Shown here piece after piece: positions 1 through 6,413 of a stretch of 9,999 nucleotides of DNA; the first letter of the stretch is position 1; each line of letters opens with the position of its first letter. The DNA comes from Actinomycetes bacterium (GTDB lineage Bacteria > Actinomycetota > Acidimicrobiia > Acidimicrobiales > Palsa-688), in assembly GCA_021827225.1 (NCBI GenBank), contig JAKAXG010000099.1, forward strand, positions 1-9,999, read 5' to 3'. The notes below the pieces were generated by a model. That model did no database searches. It saw only the letters and a list, made by a program, of their open reading frames with translations, and had not been told where the DNA came from. Made by a program: the position numbers and the translations under genes.

Positions 1-418
1 AATCGACCCCCACCAGCGCGGCCAGGATGGTGGCCAGCCGGGCATCGGCCCGGTCAACGGTCAGTTGCTTGCCGGCTGTGCCGGCGCCGGCGGCCATGAC
101 GGCCGCGCCCGGAGGGCTGGGCGGCTTTGCCCGCCGGGCGCGGTACTGCTCGGGGTCCTCGTGGATCAGGTGCCACCAGGCGACCACTGCCACGATGGCG
201 AAAGCCGGCCACTCGACGGAATAGAACCAGCTGAGCCCGTTGCCGGCCAGTGCTCTGGTTGCCTGCCACCAGCCGGCGGCCAGGCACCCGGGCACCACGA
301 TGAAGACGGCCAGATGCAGCAGCATCGCCCTGGGGGAGAGCCACCTGGCGCGAGTCTCCGGCCGGGCACCCGACTTGCTGAGCTGTTCCACCTCGGCCGC
401 GAGGATACTGCTCCGCAT
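1..418 (-). CDS. Actinobacterial two-helix membrane protein (partial, C-terminus off the left edge)
   Basis: The minus-strand frame is open from an ATG at 418 to the window edge, giving at least 139 residues without a stop. Two hydrophobic segments are visible: about residues 34-55, ending in a GWWQATRAL stretch, and about 67-85, containing VEWPAFAIVAVVAWWHLIHED. The Trp-rich helix, the GNGLSWFYSVEWP loop and the second helix match my memory of small conserved actinobacterial membrane proteins of unknown function. The rest is a Pro/Ala-rich, probably cytoplasmic tail. The ATG has GGAAG directly against it, too close for a good ribosome site, so the start may lie a little downstream (GTG at 391 is one option). 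It is divergent from the TlpA-like gene. The family call is from memory; no function is proposed. Confidence 0.7.
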   Translation of the reverse strand, partial: MRSSILAAEVEQLSKSGARPETRARWLSPRAMLLHLAVFIVVPGCLAAGWWQATRALAGNGLSWFYSVEWPAFAIVAVVAWWHLIHEDPEQYRARRAKPPSPPGAAVMAAGAGTAGKQLTVDRADARLATILAALVGVD

Positions 419-594
419 CTTCCAGCTGCAGCCGCTTGGGATTGCGATCGCCGACCTCCGGCGGCAGCGGCTCGTTTGGGGCAGACTGATGAAGTGGGGG
501 TTTACAGCGACGCCACGGTCCACCTTTCTTCCGTCCGCGGCCGCCTATGCCTGTCCCGGATGGTGCCGGTCGAGGGGTACGGAAGGCGCGTGTC

Positions 595-1245
595 TTGACC
601 GATCATCCACCGCCCGTACCGGGGGCCGGTCCTGGTCCGGCCGATCCTGGAAGGGCGCCGGTCGGTAGCGGGCGTCGGGTCCTTCTGGTGGCATCGGCAT
701 TTGTGCTCTCCGTGGCGCTGGTCGCCGCGCTGTTCGGATGGGACGGCGGCCGTCCGGGGCAGGCCTCAGCCCCGGAACCGGCACATACGGTGGCAGGCAA
801 CCCGGAGCACCTGCCGTCCCTGCCGGCCGGCCGGCTGGCGCCGGCGTTCGACCTTCCCCGATTGGGCGGCGGCCCCACGGTGTCGTCAAAGGCATTTGCC
901 GGTACTCCGCTGGTGGTCAATTTCTTCGCGTCGTGGTGCCCGAACTGCATCGACGAGATGAGGACGTTCGCCGTCGAGGCCGAGGCGGTGCGAGGCCGGG
1001 TTTCCTTCGTCGGGGTCGATCTGAACGATCCCGACCTGCAGGCCGCCAAGGCGGTCGTCGCCCGGGCGGCCGTCCGCTATCCGGTGGGGGTCGACAGGGC
1101 GGCGGGCATCGCCGCCGCCTACTGGGTCGTGGCCCTTCCGACGACGGTGTTCATCGACCGCCGCGGCCGGCTGCTGGGGGAGGCCTTCGGAGCCCAGTCA
1201 CCCGGCCAGCTGCGGGCGTGGGTACGCCGCCTCGAGAATACCTAG
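595..1245 (+). CDS. Membrane-anchored TlpA/ResA-like thiol-disulfide oxidoreductase
   Basis: This 216-residue protein has a Pro/Gly-rich N-terminus, one hydrophobic segment at about residues 28-48 (signal anchor), and an extracytoplasmic thioredoxin fold. The active site is WCPNC (Cys115, Cys118) in the context NFFASWCPNC. A GVDLNDP strand follows at about 140-146, and the cis-proline is Pro182 in ALPTTVFIDRRG. These are the landmarks of TlpA/ResA proteins, which exchange thiols outside the membrane, for example in cytochrome c maturation or redox repair of secreted proteins. The start is taken as TTG 595 because GGAAGG at 581-586 sits 8 nt upstream; the in-frame ATG at 547 has no such site. 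No cytochrome c biogenesis genes are visible nearby, so the substrate is unknown. Confidence 0.88.
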   Translation: MTDHPPPVPGAGPGPADPGRAPVGSGRRVLLVASAFVLSVALVAALFGWDGGRPGQASAPEPAHTVAGNPEHLPSLPAGRLAPAFDLPRLGGGPTVSSKAFAGTPLVVNFFASWCPNCIDEMRTFAVEAEAVRGRVSFVGVDLNDPDLQAAKAVVARAAVRYPVGVDRAAGIAAAYWVVALPTTVFIDRRGRLLGEAFGAQSPGQLRAWVRRLENT

Positions 1246-1331
1246 CGGTGCTCCTCCGGGGGGCTGCCACACCGGCACCGGGCAGGCACGCCAGAGCCAA
1301 GGAGTTGACTGCGTCGGCCCGGTCGTCCGGG

Positions 1332-2357
1332 TCAGCTGGGGGCACCCGCCGCGCCCGCCGGAACCGGGTGGGGATGGGCGGTTCGGTAGGCGTCGAAATC
1401 GAACCCCGGCTTGCCTTCCTCTCCGTCCAGGAACTTGGTGGCGGCTGCCTTCCCGTTGTCGAAGAGCCAATTGGCGGTCTCGGGGTCGATGTCGAAGTCG
1501 GTGGCGCGTACTCCGGTCGTGTCGACGAAGATGGTCCGGTCGACGACGGCGGGGTCTTCGAGGTGCATGGCGTCGTAGAAGCCGGTCATGGTGGCGAGCA
1601 TGGCCTTCGCCATGTCGATCGTGCCGTGGATCGGCTTGGTGGTCGGCTTGGCGGGGGTCGGTCGGGCTGACAGCTTGATCCCGATCGTCGGCCAGCGCGG
1701 CTGTTGGCCGGCTGGGACGTCGAATATGTCGACCGGGAAGTTCGACAGCATCCCCCCGTCGACCAGCCAGCACTTCTGCGCGTCCGGGCCGGGAAGGATC
1801 ACCGGCCGGTAGAAGAACGGGATGGACATCGAAGCCCGCACCGCGTCCACAACCCGGGCTTCCGCGGCGGTCGCCTGGTAGTGGTGGTAATCCCAGGGCA
1901 GGCGGGTCAGCCGGTGCTGGGAGATATCAGACGTGACGGCCACGAAGCGGTACTCGCAGTCGGGAGGAAGAGGCCTGTCGGTGTCGACGTACCTGACGTC
2001 GCTGAAGGTGGTCACTCCCCGGGCGGCCAGGAGGCCGCCCAGCCATGCCTCCAGGTAGTCGCCCTTGTAGACGCCGTGCTCGGCTATCAGCGCCACGGCC
2101 TGGCCCAACAGGCCGAGTCTGGCCAGGAAGTCACCGTCGCGGAACCGCAGGTACTCCACGCTGCGCATGATCTCCTCCAACTCGGTGGCGGGGTAGCCGG
2201 CTGCCACGAGCGAGCCGACTATGGCCCCAGCGGAGGTTCCGGCCACCCGGTTGAAGCGATAGCCCCTCTCCTCGAGCACGCTCAGCGCGCCCACCAGGGC
2301 GATGCCTTTTACTCCGCCGCCCTCGAGTACCAGATCCGCCCTCTTGTCCCCTGTCAT
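1332..2357 (-). CDS. Patatin-like phospholipase / lipid acyl hydrolase
   Basis: The 341-residue protein carries the full patatin catalytic set. The oxyanion-hole glycine loop LEGGGVKG is at residues 11-18, the nucleophile elbow GTSAG has Ser42, and the dyad Asp200 is in DGG. Patatins hydrolyse ester bonds of phospholipids and neutral lipids with a Ser-Asp dyad. No signal peptide or membrane segment is seen, so it is probably cytosolic or peripheral. The start is ATG 2357 because GGAGGT lies 5 nt upstream; the frame stays open to 2432 but that stretch lacks a comparable site. It lies 114 bp downstream of the 200-residue gene on the same strand, and that gap contains one copy of a 15-bp motif also found upstream of the surface-protein gene. 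The substrate cannot be read from sequence. Confidence 0.93.
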   Translation of the reverse strand: MTGDKRADLVLEGGGVKGIALVGALSVLEERGYRFNRVAGTSAGAIVGSLVAAGYPATELEEIMRSVEYLRFRDGDFLARLGLLGQAVALIAEHGVYKGDYLEAWLGGLLAARGVTTFSDVRYVDTDRPLPPDCEYRFVAVTSDISQHRLTRLPWDYHHYQATAAEARVVDAVRASMSIPFFYRPVILPGPDAQKCWLVDGGMLSNFPVDIFDVPAGQQPRWPTIGIKLSARPTPAKPTTKPIHGTIDMAKAMLATMTGFYDAMHLEDPAVVDRTIFVDTTGVRATDFDIDPETANWLFDNGKAAATKFLDGEEGKPGFDFDAYRTAHPHPVPAGAAGAPS

Positions 2358-2413
2358 AGCCCACCTCCGGCCAGCACGAAAACGAACCGTGCCTTCAGCA
2401 TCATCATCCGGAG

Positions 2414-2428
2414 ACTGTCCGGTAGGGC
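2414..2428 (-). promoter_or_regulatory. 15-bp shared upstream motif, copy 1 (patatin)
   Basis: On the minus strand this reads GGCCCTACCGGACAG, identical over all 15 bases to the copy at 4030-4044. It lies about 57 nt upstream of the patatin ATG at 2357, in the gap after the preceding gene. Position and identity suggest a shared promoter element or activator site. No convincing -10 box follows here, so the role is inferred. Confidence 0.4.
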
Positions 2429-2471
2429 CCAATGATCGTTTTTACGCTGCGGGTGAGCGGTGGCCCGAGTG

Positions 2472-3074
2472 TCAGTAACGAGGCTGCTCCCGCAGGAGGG
2501 GGACACCCTGGCCCAGCGTCACCTTGCCCCGCAGGTCGAACGTCGCCTCCCGGCTGGCCACTGGCAGCCCCTCGATGCTCAGGGCGGCGCTGGCGGTGCA
2601 GTTCCCGCACCTGATGGCGACGAGATCGCCGTACGCCACGACGGCGAGGACGCCTCTGAGGATGAAGAGCAGGTTGAGCTCCAGGTGTATGCGGCCGATC
2701 CGTACCTCGTCGACGACCAGGTCGATGTAGGGGTGATGCACAGAGGTGACCCGGTGAGTGGCCAGCTGCACGACCTCGCTGGTTCCCGGCGCCTGCGCCG
2801 TTCGCCGGGCCGCCGCCACCAGCTCGGCGTGCTTGCTCCAGGCGCGAACCAGGAGGTCGACGACATCGAGTTGGAGAAGGTTCCCGGTGGCCTCCGTCAC
2901 CTCGTGCTGCAGGGCATCGTGCACGTTGGCCGACAGGCGGTGGGCGTCGGCCACGGCCTCGAGGAGGGCCTGCCGACTGAGCAGTGAGTCGACAGCGGCG
3001 CCGGCGTCAGGCGTGCCGAACAGGAGGCTGCCGGCCGTGACGGTTTGTTCTGTGGGCGCGGTGATGGTTGTCAT
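2472..3074 (-). CDS. Uncharacterised 200-residue protein, helical N-half and beta-rich C-half
   Basis: I do not recognise this family. The N-terminal half (about residues 25-95) is helix-like, with a run of Leu/Ala/Val heptad-style positions (DSLLSRQALLEAVADAHRLS, then LLQLDVVDLLVRAW). The C-terminal half (about 105-195) reads as alternating beta strands, including YIDLVVDEVRIGRIHLELNL, a short hydrophobic stretch LLFILRGVLAVVAYG and CGNCTASAALSIEG. A CGNC pair is present, but the context gives no clear metal site. There is no signal peptide. The ATG at 3074 has GGGAGG 6 nt upstream. Its start overlaps the stop of the surface-protein gene as ATGA, so the two are probably translationally coupled and work together. 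The hydrophobic strand may pack against the membrane; that is a guess. Confidence 0.8.
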   Translation of the reverse strand: MTTITAPTEQTVTAGSLLFGTPDAGAAVDSLLSRQALLEAVADAHRLSANVHDALQHEVTEATGNLLQLDVVDLLVRAWSKHAELVAAARRTAQAPGTSEVVQLATHRVTSVHHPYIDLVVDEVRIGRIHLELNLLFILRGVLAVVAYGDLVAIRCGNCTASAALSIEGLPVASREATFDLRGKVTLGQGVPLLREQPRY

Positions 3075-4003
3075 GGTTGGCCTCCCAGGTGTGGAGCGCC
3101 GGTATCGGAATGGGGCTCGACGCGGATGTGGACGGTCTTCGTCGCGTCCCGGTCCGCTGGTGCCAGGTCCGTCGAGCCGAGGTCGGGATAGGGCACGGCG
3201 TGTGGTGGCTGTCGCGGTGGGGTGCGCCGGGTACGAGCCCGGCATCGCAGCAGGTGGGCCACCAGCCCCAGCAGGGCTACGGCTGCGGCAGCGAGGATGA
3301 ACGGCCACGCCGGCGTGCCCCCGGAGGTGGGCGGCACGGCCACCACATCGAACGGCGCCGAGGTGGCTGACATCGACGAGCCGTCCTCGAGCGCGGCGGT
3401 GGCAGTGAGGGTGTAGCCGTTGTGGATCTGGCCCACGGACAGGTCGTGGAACTCGGCTGTCCACACTTCGTCCTGCCCGGGGACGACTGCTTCCTCCGTC
3501 ATGGTGACGGTGGTGGAGCCGAGAAGGACTGCCGAAGCCGGTCCCGTGTCCTCCGTGATCTTCAGCGTCACGCTCGGTAGCGCCACCGAGGTGACCACAG
3601 AACCGGTCGTGGAGGTTGGAGTGGTGGGAGGTGCCGTGGTGGTGGTGGTGGTCGTGGTGGTGGTGGTGGTGGTGGACGTCGTGGTGGTGGACGTCGTCGT
3701 CGTGGACGTCGTCGTCCGGGAGGTCGATGACGTCGTGCTCGGCGAAGTGGTGATAGAGGTGGAGGAGGAGGCCGGCACGGTCAGGCGGACTTCTACCCGG
3801 AAAGGATTTCCGGCGACGACTGTGAGCGGCTGCCTCGTGAATGACAGCTCCGCACCCGTGGCCGCAAGCCTTGGCGGCCCATGGGCGGCGGCTACGCCGA
3901 CGAGGGGAAGAGCGACCGCCGCGCACAGCACGAGAACCCGCCGTTCCACACGGCGCGCCCACCGCAGTCGATGCCGCCGCGACGGCCGGCCCATCCCATC
4001 CAC
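3071..4003 (-). CDS. Surface protein: signal peptide, Ig-like domain with Ser/Thr-rich insert, C-terminal TM helix
   Basis: The 310-residue product has an Arg-rich N-terminus and a hydrophobic signal region (about 23-40, ending VGVAAA). A short strand pair follows (about 52-76, with LSFTRQPLTVVAGNPFRVEV), then a Ser/Thr-rich tract of about 55 residues (about 78-133) and a beta-rich segment (about 134-225, with VTLKI and GYTLTATA). One membrane helix (about 231-253) and a basic, Pro-rich 57-residue cytoplasmic tail end the protein. The order implies an exported single-pass protein with a large outside domain; the Thr-rich part may be O-glycosylated. The start is GTG 4003; ATG 3994 in the same frame is an alternative, and neither has a good ribosome site. 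It is the first gene of a coupled pair with the 200-residue protein. No LPXTG sorting motif is seen. Confidence 0.85.
   Translation of the reverse strand: MDGMGRPSRRHRLRWARRVERRVLVLCAAVALPLVGVAAAHGPPRLAATGAELSFTRQPLTVVAGNPFRVEVRLTVPASSSTSITTSPSTTSSTSRTTTSTTTTSTTTTSTTTTTTTTTTTTTAPPTTPTSTTGSVVTSVALPSVTLKITEDTGPASAVLLGSTTVTMTEEAVVPGQDEVWTAEFHDLSVGQIHNGYTLTATAALEDGSSMSATSAPFDVVAVPPTSGGTPAWPFILAAAAVALLGLVAHLLRCRARTRRTPPRQPPHAVPYPDLGSTDLAPADRDATKTVHIRVEPHSDTGAPHLGGQP
3635..3715. repeat. GGT/GTC trinucleotide repeat tract coding the poly-Thr segment
   Basis: The plus strand is almost entirely GGT, GTC and GTG-type triplets, with a higher-order 15-bp unit around GTGGTGGTGGACGTC near 3662-3710. Read on the minus strand it encodes runs of Thr interrupted by Ser with a five-residue period. 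Because the unit is a triplet, changes in copy number would keep the reading frame. Confidence 0.9.
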
Positions 4004-4029
4004 GTGGCGAGCGTGGGGAGATACCCACC

Positions 4030-4044
4030 CTGTCCGGTAGGGCC
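4030..4044 (-). promoter_or_regulatory. 15-bp shared upstream motif, copy 2 (surface-protein operon)
   Basis: This is the same GGCCCTACCGGACAG on the minus strand as at 2414-2428, here about 27 nt upstream of the GTG start at 4003. A TATC-like hexamer follows it after about 7 bp (GGTGGGTATCTC), which would fit the motif being part of a promoter with a very short leader. The role is inferred from repetition and position only. Confidence 0.42.
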
Positions 4045-4076
4045 GAAAGAGAGAGCCGAAGAAAACTGGTGAGGAG

Positions 4077-4118
4077 AGCCCGAGGTCGGCTTCGAACCGA
4101 CGACCTGACGCTTACAAG
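4077..4118 (-). other. tRNA-Thr(UGU) 3'-half remnant, candidate attachment site (att)
   Basis: On the minus strand the block reads as the 3' half of a tRNA. It has anticodon loop CTTGTAA (anticodon TGT), 3' anticodon stem GCGTC, 5-nt variable loop AGGTC, T-arm GTCGG-TTCGAAG-CCGAC with a perfect 5-bp stem, acceptor strand CTCGGGC and discriminator T. No CCA is encoded. Upstream of the anticodon loop homology stops after two bases (GC). There is no D-arm (no TAGCTCAG-like sequence) and no matching GCCCGAG acceptor strand. Integrases commonly recombine within such 3' halves, leaving one intact tRNA at one end and a 3'-half copy at the other. The orientation places the element to the right. Confidence 0.72.
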
Positions 4119-4224
4119 GCCGATCCAGGTCATTTCATGACCAGCGACGTTTCGCGGAAAGTGGCGTTGACCTGCACTTTTACTGACGGCCGGTGTCGGG
4201 CTATGACGGGATTTTCTGACCCGT

Positions 4225-4245
4225 TCGCGCACGAATCGCGCACGA
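4225..4245. repeat. Tandem 10-bp direct repeat
   Basis: TCGCGCACGA occurs at 4225-4234 and again at 4236-4245, an 11-bp period and so about one helical turn apart. It lies between the att remnant and the first gene of the right-hand unit. It could be a protein-binding site, such as arm-type integrase or excisionase sites or an operator for the downstream genes. Confidence 0.5.
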
Positions 4246-4308
4246 CGGTTGGCCAGAAGAAGTATCAGGTCGCCGGTTCTGTCCCAGAGTCCGGACATAC
4301 TCGACACC

Positions 4309-4665
4309 GTGGTCTCCCCAGACGTGCCGGACGACGAGCCGTTGACCCAGTACGGGCTCGAGGGCGACGACCCGCCGTTCCGCAACGCCACGAGGTCGTA
4401 CGAGTCCGAAGTGTCGCTCATCCGGGGTCGGCTGAATGCTCGCGAGGCGGCGACCCTGATCCGTCGCCAGGGTGAGCGATACGAGGTGACCGATCGGGAC
4501 CGGGTCCGCCACACGACGGCGGGTCGCCTCCGCGCCGCTGGTTTCATGGTTCGTGCCACGCCAAGCCGGCGGATCCCCGGTCACGTGTCCGCCGAACTCC
4601 AGAGCCCGGAGGATGTGTGGGACAATTCTGCTCGGAGTCGGTTCGATGAATGCTTTGAGGAGTGA
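4309..4665 (+). CDS. Uncharacterised small protein (118 aa), first gene of a two-gene unit
   Basis: I do not recognise this protein. The first 30 residues are acidic and Pro-rich. A helical part (about 30-55, with LIRGRLNAREAATLIRRQ) is followed by a basic segment with TTAGRLRAAGFMVRATPSRR, then HVSAEL, and an acidic end (FDECFEE). The frame is open from TTG 4249, but the first 20 codons there include AGA, AGA, AGT and ATA, which are rare in this DNA. GTG 4309 begins clean GC3-biased coding and lies 8 nt after a CATACT -10-like box, consistent with a leaderless message. The stop at 4665 overlaps the ribosome site of the next gene, with a 14-nt gap. The paired layout resembles small two-gene modules such as toxin-antitoxin or immunity pairs, but no motif confirms that. 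Confidence 0.68.
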   Translation: MVSPDVPDDEPLTQYGLEGDDPPFRNATRSYESEVSLIRGRLNAREAATLIRRQGERYEVTDRDRVRHTTAGRLRAAGFMVRATPSRRIPGHVSAELQSPEDVWDNSARSRFDECFEE

Positions 4666-4679
4666 GGAGGTGACCGCCA

Positions 4680-5111
4680 GTGTCTGACCTAGCCGAGATC
4701 GCCGAGGGCGGCCGCCCCTGGTTGCCGACCGAAACGACTGTGCCCGGCGAGATCCTGCACCGCTACAACATGCCCCTGGTCGGGGTCATCGAGCAGCACG
4801 GGGTCCGCTATCTGTTCCAGTGTTGGGGTGGCGAGGTGGAACGGGCCAACTTGTGGCTGTACACCCGCCTGACCGAGGAGCAGGACCGCCATCTTGCTGA
4901 CGAGACTCGCCAGTTCACCGAGGCTTTGGATGACGCCACCCGTGGCGAGGGGGTGCTCGCCGTCGCGCTCGACGGGCGCATCGTCGCCTGGGAGCCCGTA
5001 CCAGACGTAGATGAGCCTATGGCCGAGATCATCGACCTGCTCAGCGATCGGGCTCTCACCGTCCTCCAGGAGGAGTCGCGGGCCGTCAAGGGGCTCAGGG
5101 CGACTGCCTGA
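4680..5111 (+). CDS. Uncharacterised small protein (143 aa), second gene of the unit
   Basis: The product is compact and looks like a single alpha/beta domain. A strand pair lies around LVGVIEQHGVRYLFQCWGG (about 34-52), then LWLYTRLTEEQ, an amphipathic helix (about 70-92), the strands GVLAVALDGRIVAWEPV (about 100-116) and a C-terminal helix. The layout loosely recalls small sensor-like DUF6575-type proteins, but I cannot confirm that. The GTG start at 4680 is set by GGAGGTGA at 4667-4674. It follows the 118-residue gene after 14 nt, so the two are almost certainly cotranscribed. A terminator-like hairpin follows about 20 nt after the stop. There is no signal peptide or membrane segment, so it is probably cytosolic. 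Confidence 0.78.
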   Translation: MSDLAEIAEGGRPWLPTETTVPGEILHRYNMPLVGVIEQHGVRYLFQCWGGEVERANLWLYTRLTEEQDRHLADETRQFTEALDDATRGEGVLAVALDGRIVAWEPVPDVDEPMAEIIDLLSDRALTVLQEESRAVKGLRATA

Positions 5112-5421
5112 TCCGAGCGCGGTCACAGCTGGCGCCAGCCGGCCCGGGCTGGTGCCCCAACCTGGCCACGACGAGTTGGGCACCTTCGGCTGAACGCTGG
5201 TGCACCCGTGACCGAGCGGATGCCCCTCTACATGCCCGGCGGACCGTCGGGACGTTCTGGGTGAACATTCGGGGCTCGGTCTCGGGAAACAGGGCGGGCC
5301 TTGCAGTGCGCCGAGCCGTCGATCGGCCCTACTGCCAAGAGCTGACTTGGATCCCCCTACGGTGTTCCAGATCGGGTGCTCTGTGGCCGTGTTGCGGTCC
5401 TGCATGTGTGGCTGATGACGG
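5112..5421. other. Intergenic region, convergent, no supported gene
   Basis: About 310 bp separate the two-gene unit from the end of the minus-strand regulator. A strong hairpin at 5131-5156 is the only clear element. A GTG-led frame of 18 codons near 5207-5263 exists but has no ribosome site or known match, so it is not called. Confidence 0.5.
5131..5156 (+). terminator. Hairpin terminator candidate after the two-gene unit
   Basis: GGCGCCAGCC (5131-5140) pairs with GGCTGGTGCC (5147-5156) around a 6-nt loop, a 10-bp stem with one G-U pair, starting 20 nt after the stop codon. No T-run follows, which is common in high-GC actinobacteria. Confidence 0.6.
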
Positions 5422-6405
5422 CTAACCGGGGCGGGCATGCAGTAGGGAACTGCCCAGGGCGGTCCTTCGGTACAGGACCTCGTGTCCGTGTCGTGCTGTG
5501 GTGACAAGCCCGGCATTGCGTAAGGCGATGAGGTGGCCGGATGCTCCTGCTGGGCTGAGCCCGATGTGGGCGGCCACGGCTGTTGTGGAGAGAGGGCGTT
5601 CGAGGGTGGTGAGTACGACCGCTCGGGTGCGTCCTATGAGCTTGGCGAGCGCGTCCGGCGGTGCCTGGGGGGAGTTCCACAGCTCTGCGATGCGGCGCGC
5701 TGGGTAGGCGATCGTCGGCTGCCAGGGCTCCGCGACCACGGCTGTGGCCACCGGCCATAGGTAGGCGCTGGGCATGAGAACCAAGCCTCGCTCGCCGACC
5801 TCGACGGTAGCGTCTCCGCCGTCGTCGACGGCCAGGCCGCGTGTCGTCCAGCGGATCCTGGGATCCAGTTCGTCGAGCACCCGGCGCAGCCCGTAGCTTG
5901 CTAGCAGCCGGGTTCGATCCTGGATGTCACGGTCGAGCAGGGCGCGGATGCGGATCCAGAACGGGGCGACCAGCTCTCTCCACACCTCGAATAGGCGGTC
6001 GGCCAGGAAGTCTCGTGCCGCGGCGGGGTCGGTGAGGTAGGAGTCGATCAGCTTCTGGTGCCGGGGGTCGGTCACGGTTTGTCGGCACAGATGCAGTTCC
6101 CGGGCTATGCGCTCGGCCGGGGTGGCGCGTACCTCGGCGAGTTGTTCTCTCACCCGAGGCGCGGAGGCGTTGGGCGGCGGGGACAGGAAGTCGGGGACGA
6201 ACCCGCGCAGTGGCTGTACGGCTATGAGCGGGTCGAGGTCGATGCGGGAAACGCGCTCGGCGACAAGGCGGTGCCAGCCCTGATGGTAGGGGCGGGTCCG
6301 TTCGTCTACGAAAGTGCGCACCGCACCGGTCGTCTCGAAGAGCGGAGACCATGCGAAGCGCACGTTCATGAGCTCGTCAGCTCCCCGCATGACCAACAGG
6401 CTCAC
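5422..6405 (-). CDS. ArsR-type winged-helix regulator with DUF5937-like N-terminal domain
   Basis: The 327-residue protein ends in a winged-helix DNA-binding domain (about 250-325). The recognition helix region is TAVAAHIGLSPAGASGHLIA, followed by a wing (HGHEVLYRRTALG). The long N-terminal part starts FAWSPLFETTGAVRTF and contains segments such as DPLIAV and FLADRLFEVWRE, the layout of DUF5937/ArsR fusions common in actinobacteria. The start is GTG 6405; there is no ribosome site, and a TATCTT box on the minus strand 6 nt upstream (6412-6417) suggests a leaderless message. It is divergent from the MFS exporter with only 19 bp between starts, and a palindrome overlaps that gap. It probably represses itself and the exporter in response to an unknown ligand. 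Confidence 0.88.
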   Translation of the reverse strand: MSLLVMRGADELMNVRFAWSPLFETTGAVRTFVDERTRPYHQGWHRLVAERVSRIDLDPLIAVQPLRGFVPDFLSPPPNASAPRVREQLAEVRATPAERIARELHLCRQTVTDPRHQKLIDSYLTDPAAARDFLADRLFEVWRELVAPFWIRIRALLDRDIQDRTRLLASYGLRRVLDELDPRIRWTTRGLAVDDGGDATVEVGERGLVLMPSAYLWPVATAVVAEPWQPTIAYPARRIAELWNSPQAPPDALAKLIGRTRAVVLTTLERPLSTTAVAAHIGLSPAGASGHLIALRNAGLVTTARHGHEVLYRRTALGSSLLHARPG

Positions 6406-6413
6406 GGGGCCAA

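Larger units (their letters stand above)
4004..4308. other. Intergenic junction region between resident genes and island
   Basis: This stretch of about 305 bp separates the minus-strand operon from the first right-hand gene. It holds the second 15-bp motif (4030-4044), the tRNA-Thr 3'-half remnant (4077-4118), an adjacent hairpin GGTCAT-TTC-ATGACC (4128-4142) and a tandem 10-bp repeat (4225-4245). Base composition just right of the remnant is visibly richer in A/T than the flanking genes. No coding region is supported here. Confidence 0.6.

Noticed and set aside
1246..1331. Terminator between the convergent TlpA-like and patatin genes
   Set aside because: GC-rich partial inverted repeats exist, but none gives a clean stem.
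1390..1412. T-arm-like ATCGAACCCC sequence
   Set aside because: It is within the patatin coding sequence; no stem partner or other tRNA arms are present.
3635..3715. CRISPR-like or tandem-repeat array
   Set aside because: The repeat is a coding trinucleotide tract with no spacers.
3420..4040. Plus-strand open frame of 206 codons with a long Val run
   Set aside because: It is the antisense shadow of the Thr-rich surface-protein gene; the minus frame has signal peptide, TM helix and coupling.
4077..4200. Intact tRNA gene on the minus strand
   Set aside because: Only the 3' half is present; no D-arm or 5' acceptor strand is found upstream, and the 5' anticodon stem does not pair.
4249..4308. 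TTG 4249 as start of the first small protein
   Set aside because: The codons between 4249 and 4308 include AGA, AGA, AGT and ATA, which are out of character, and no ribosome site is present.
3075..4559. N-terminal extension of the 200-residue protein to a 695-codon frame
   Set aside because: The extension runs antisense or out of frame across the surface-protein gene, is His/Arg-rich nonsense, and a good ribosome site marks ATG 3074.
5905..5925. T-arm-like GGGTTCGATCC as another tRNA fragment
   Set aside because: It lies inside the regulator coding sequence and has no neighbouring tRNA structure.
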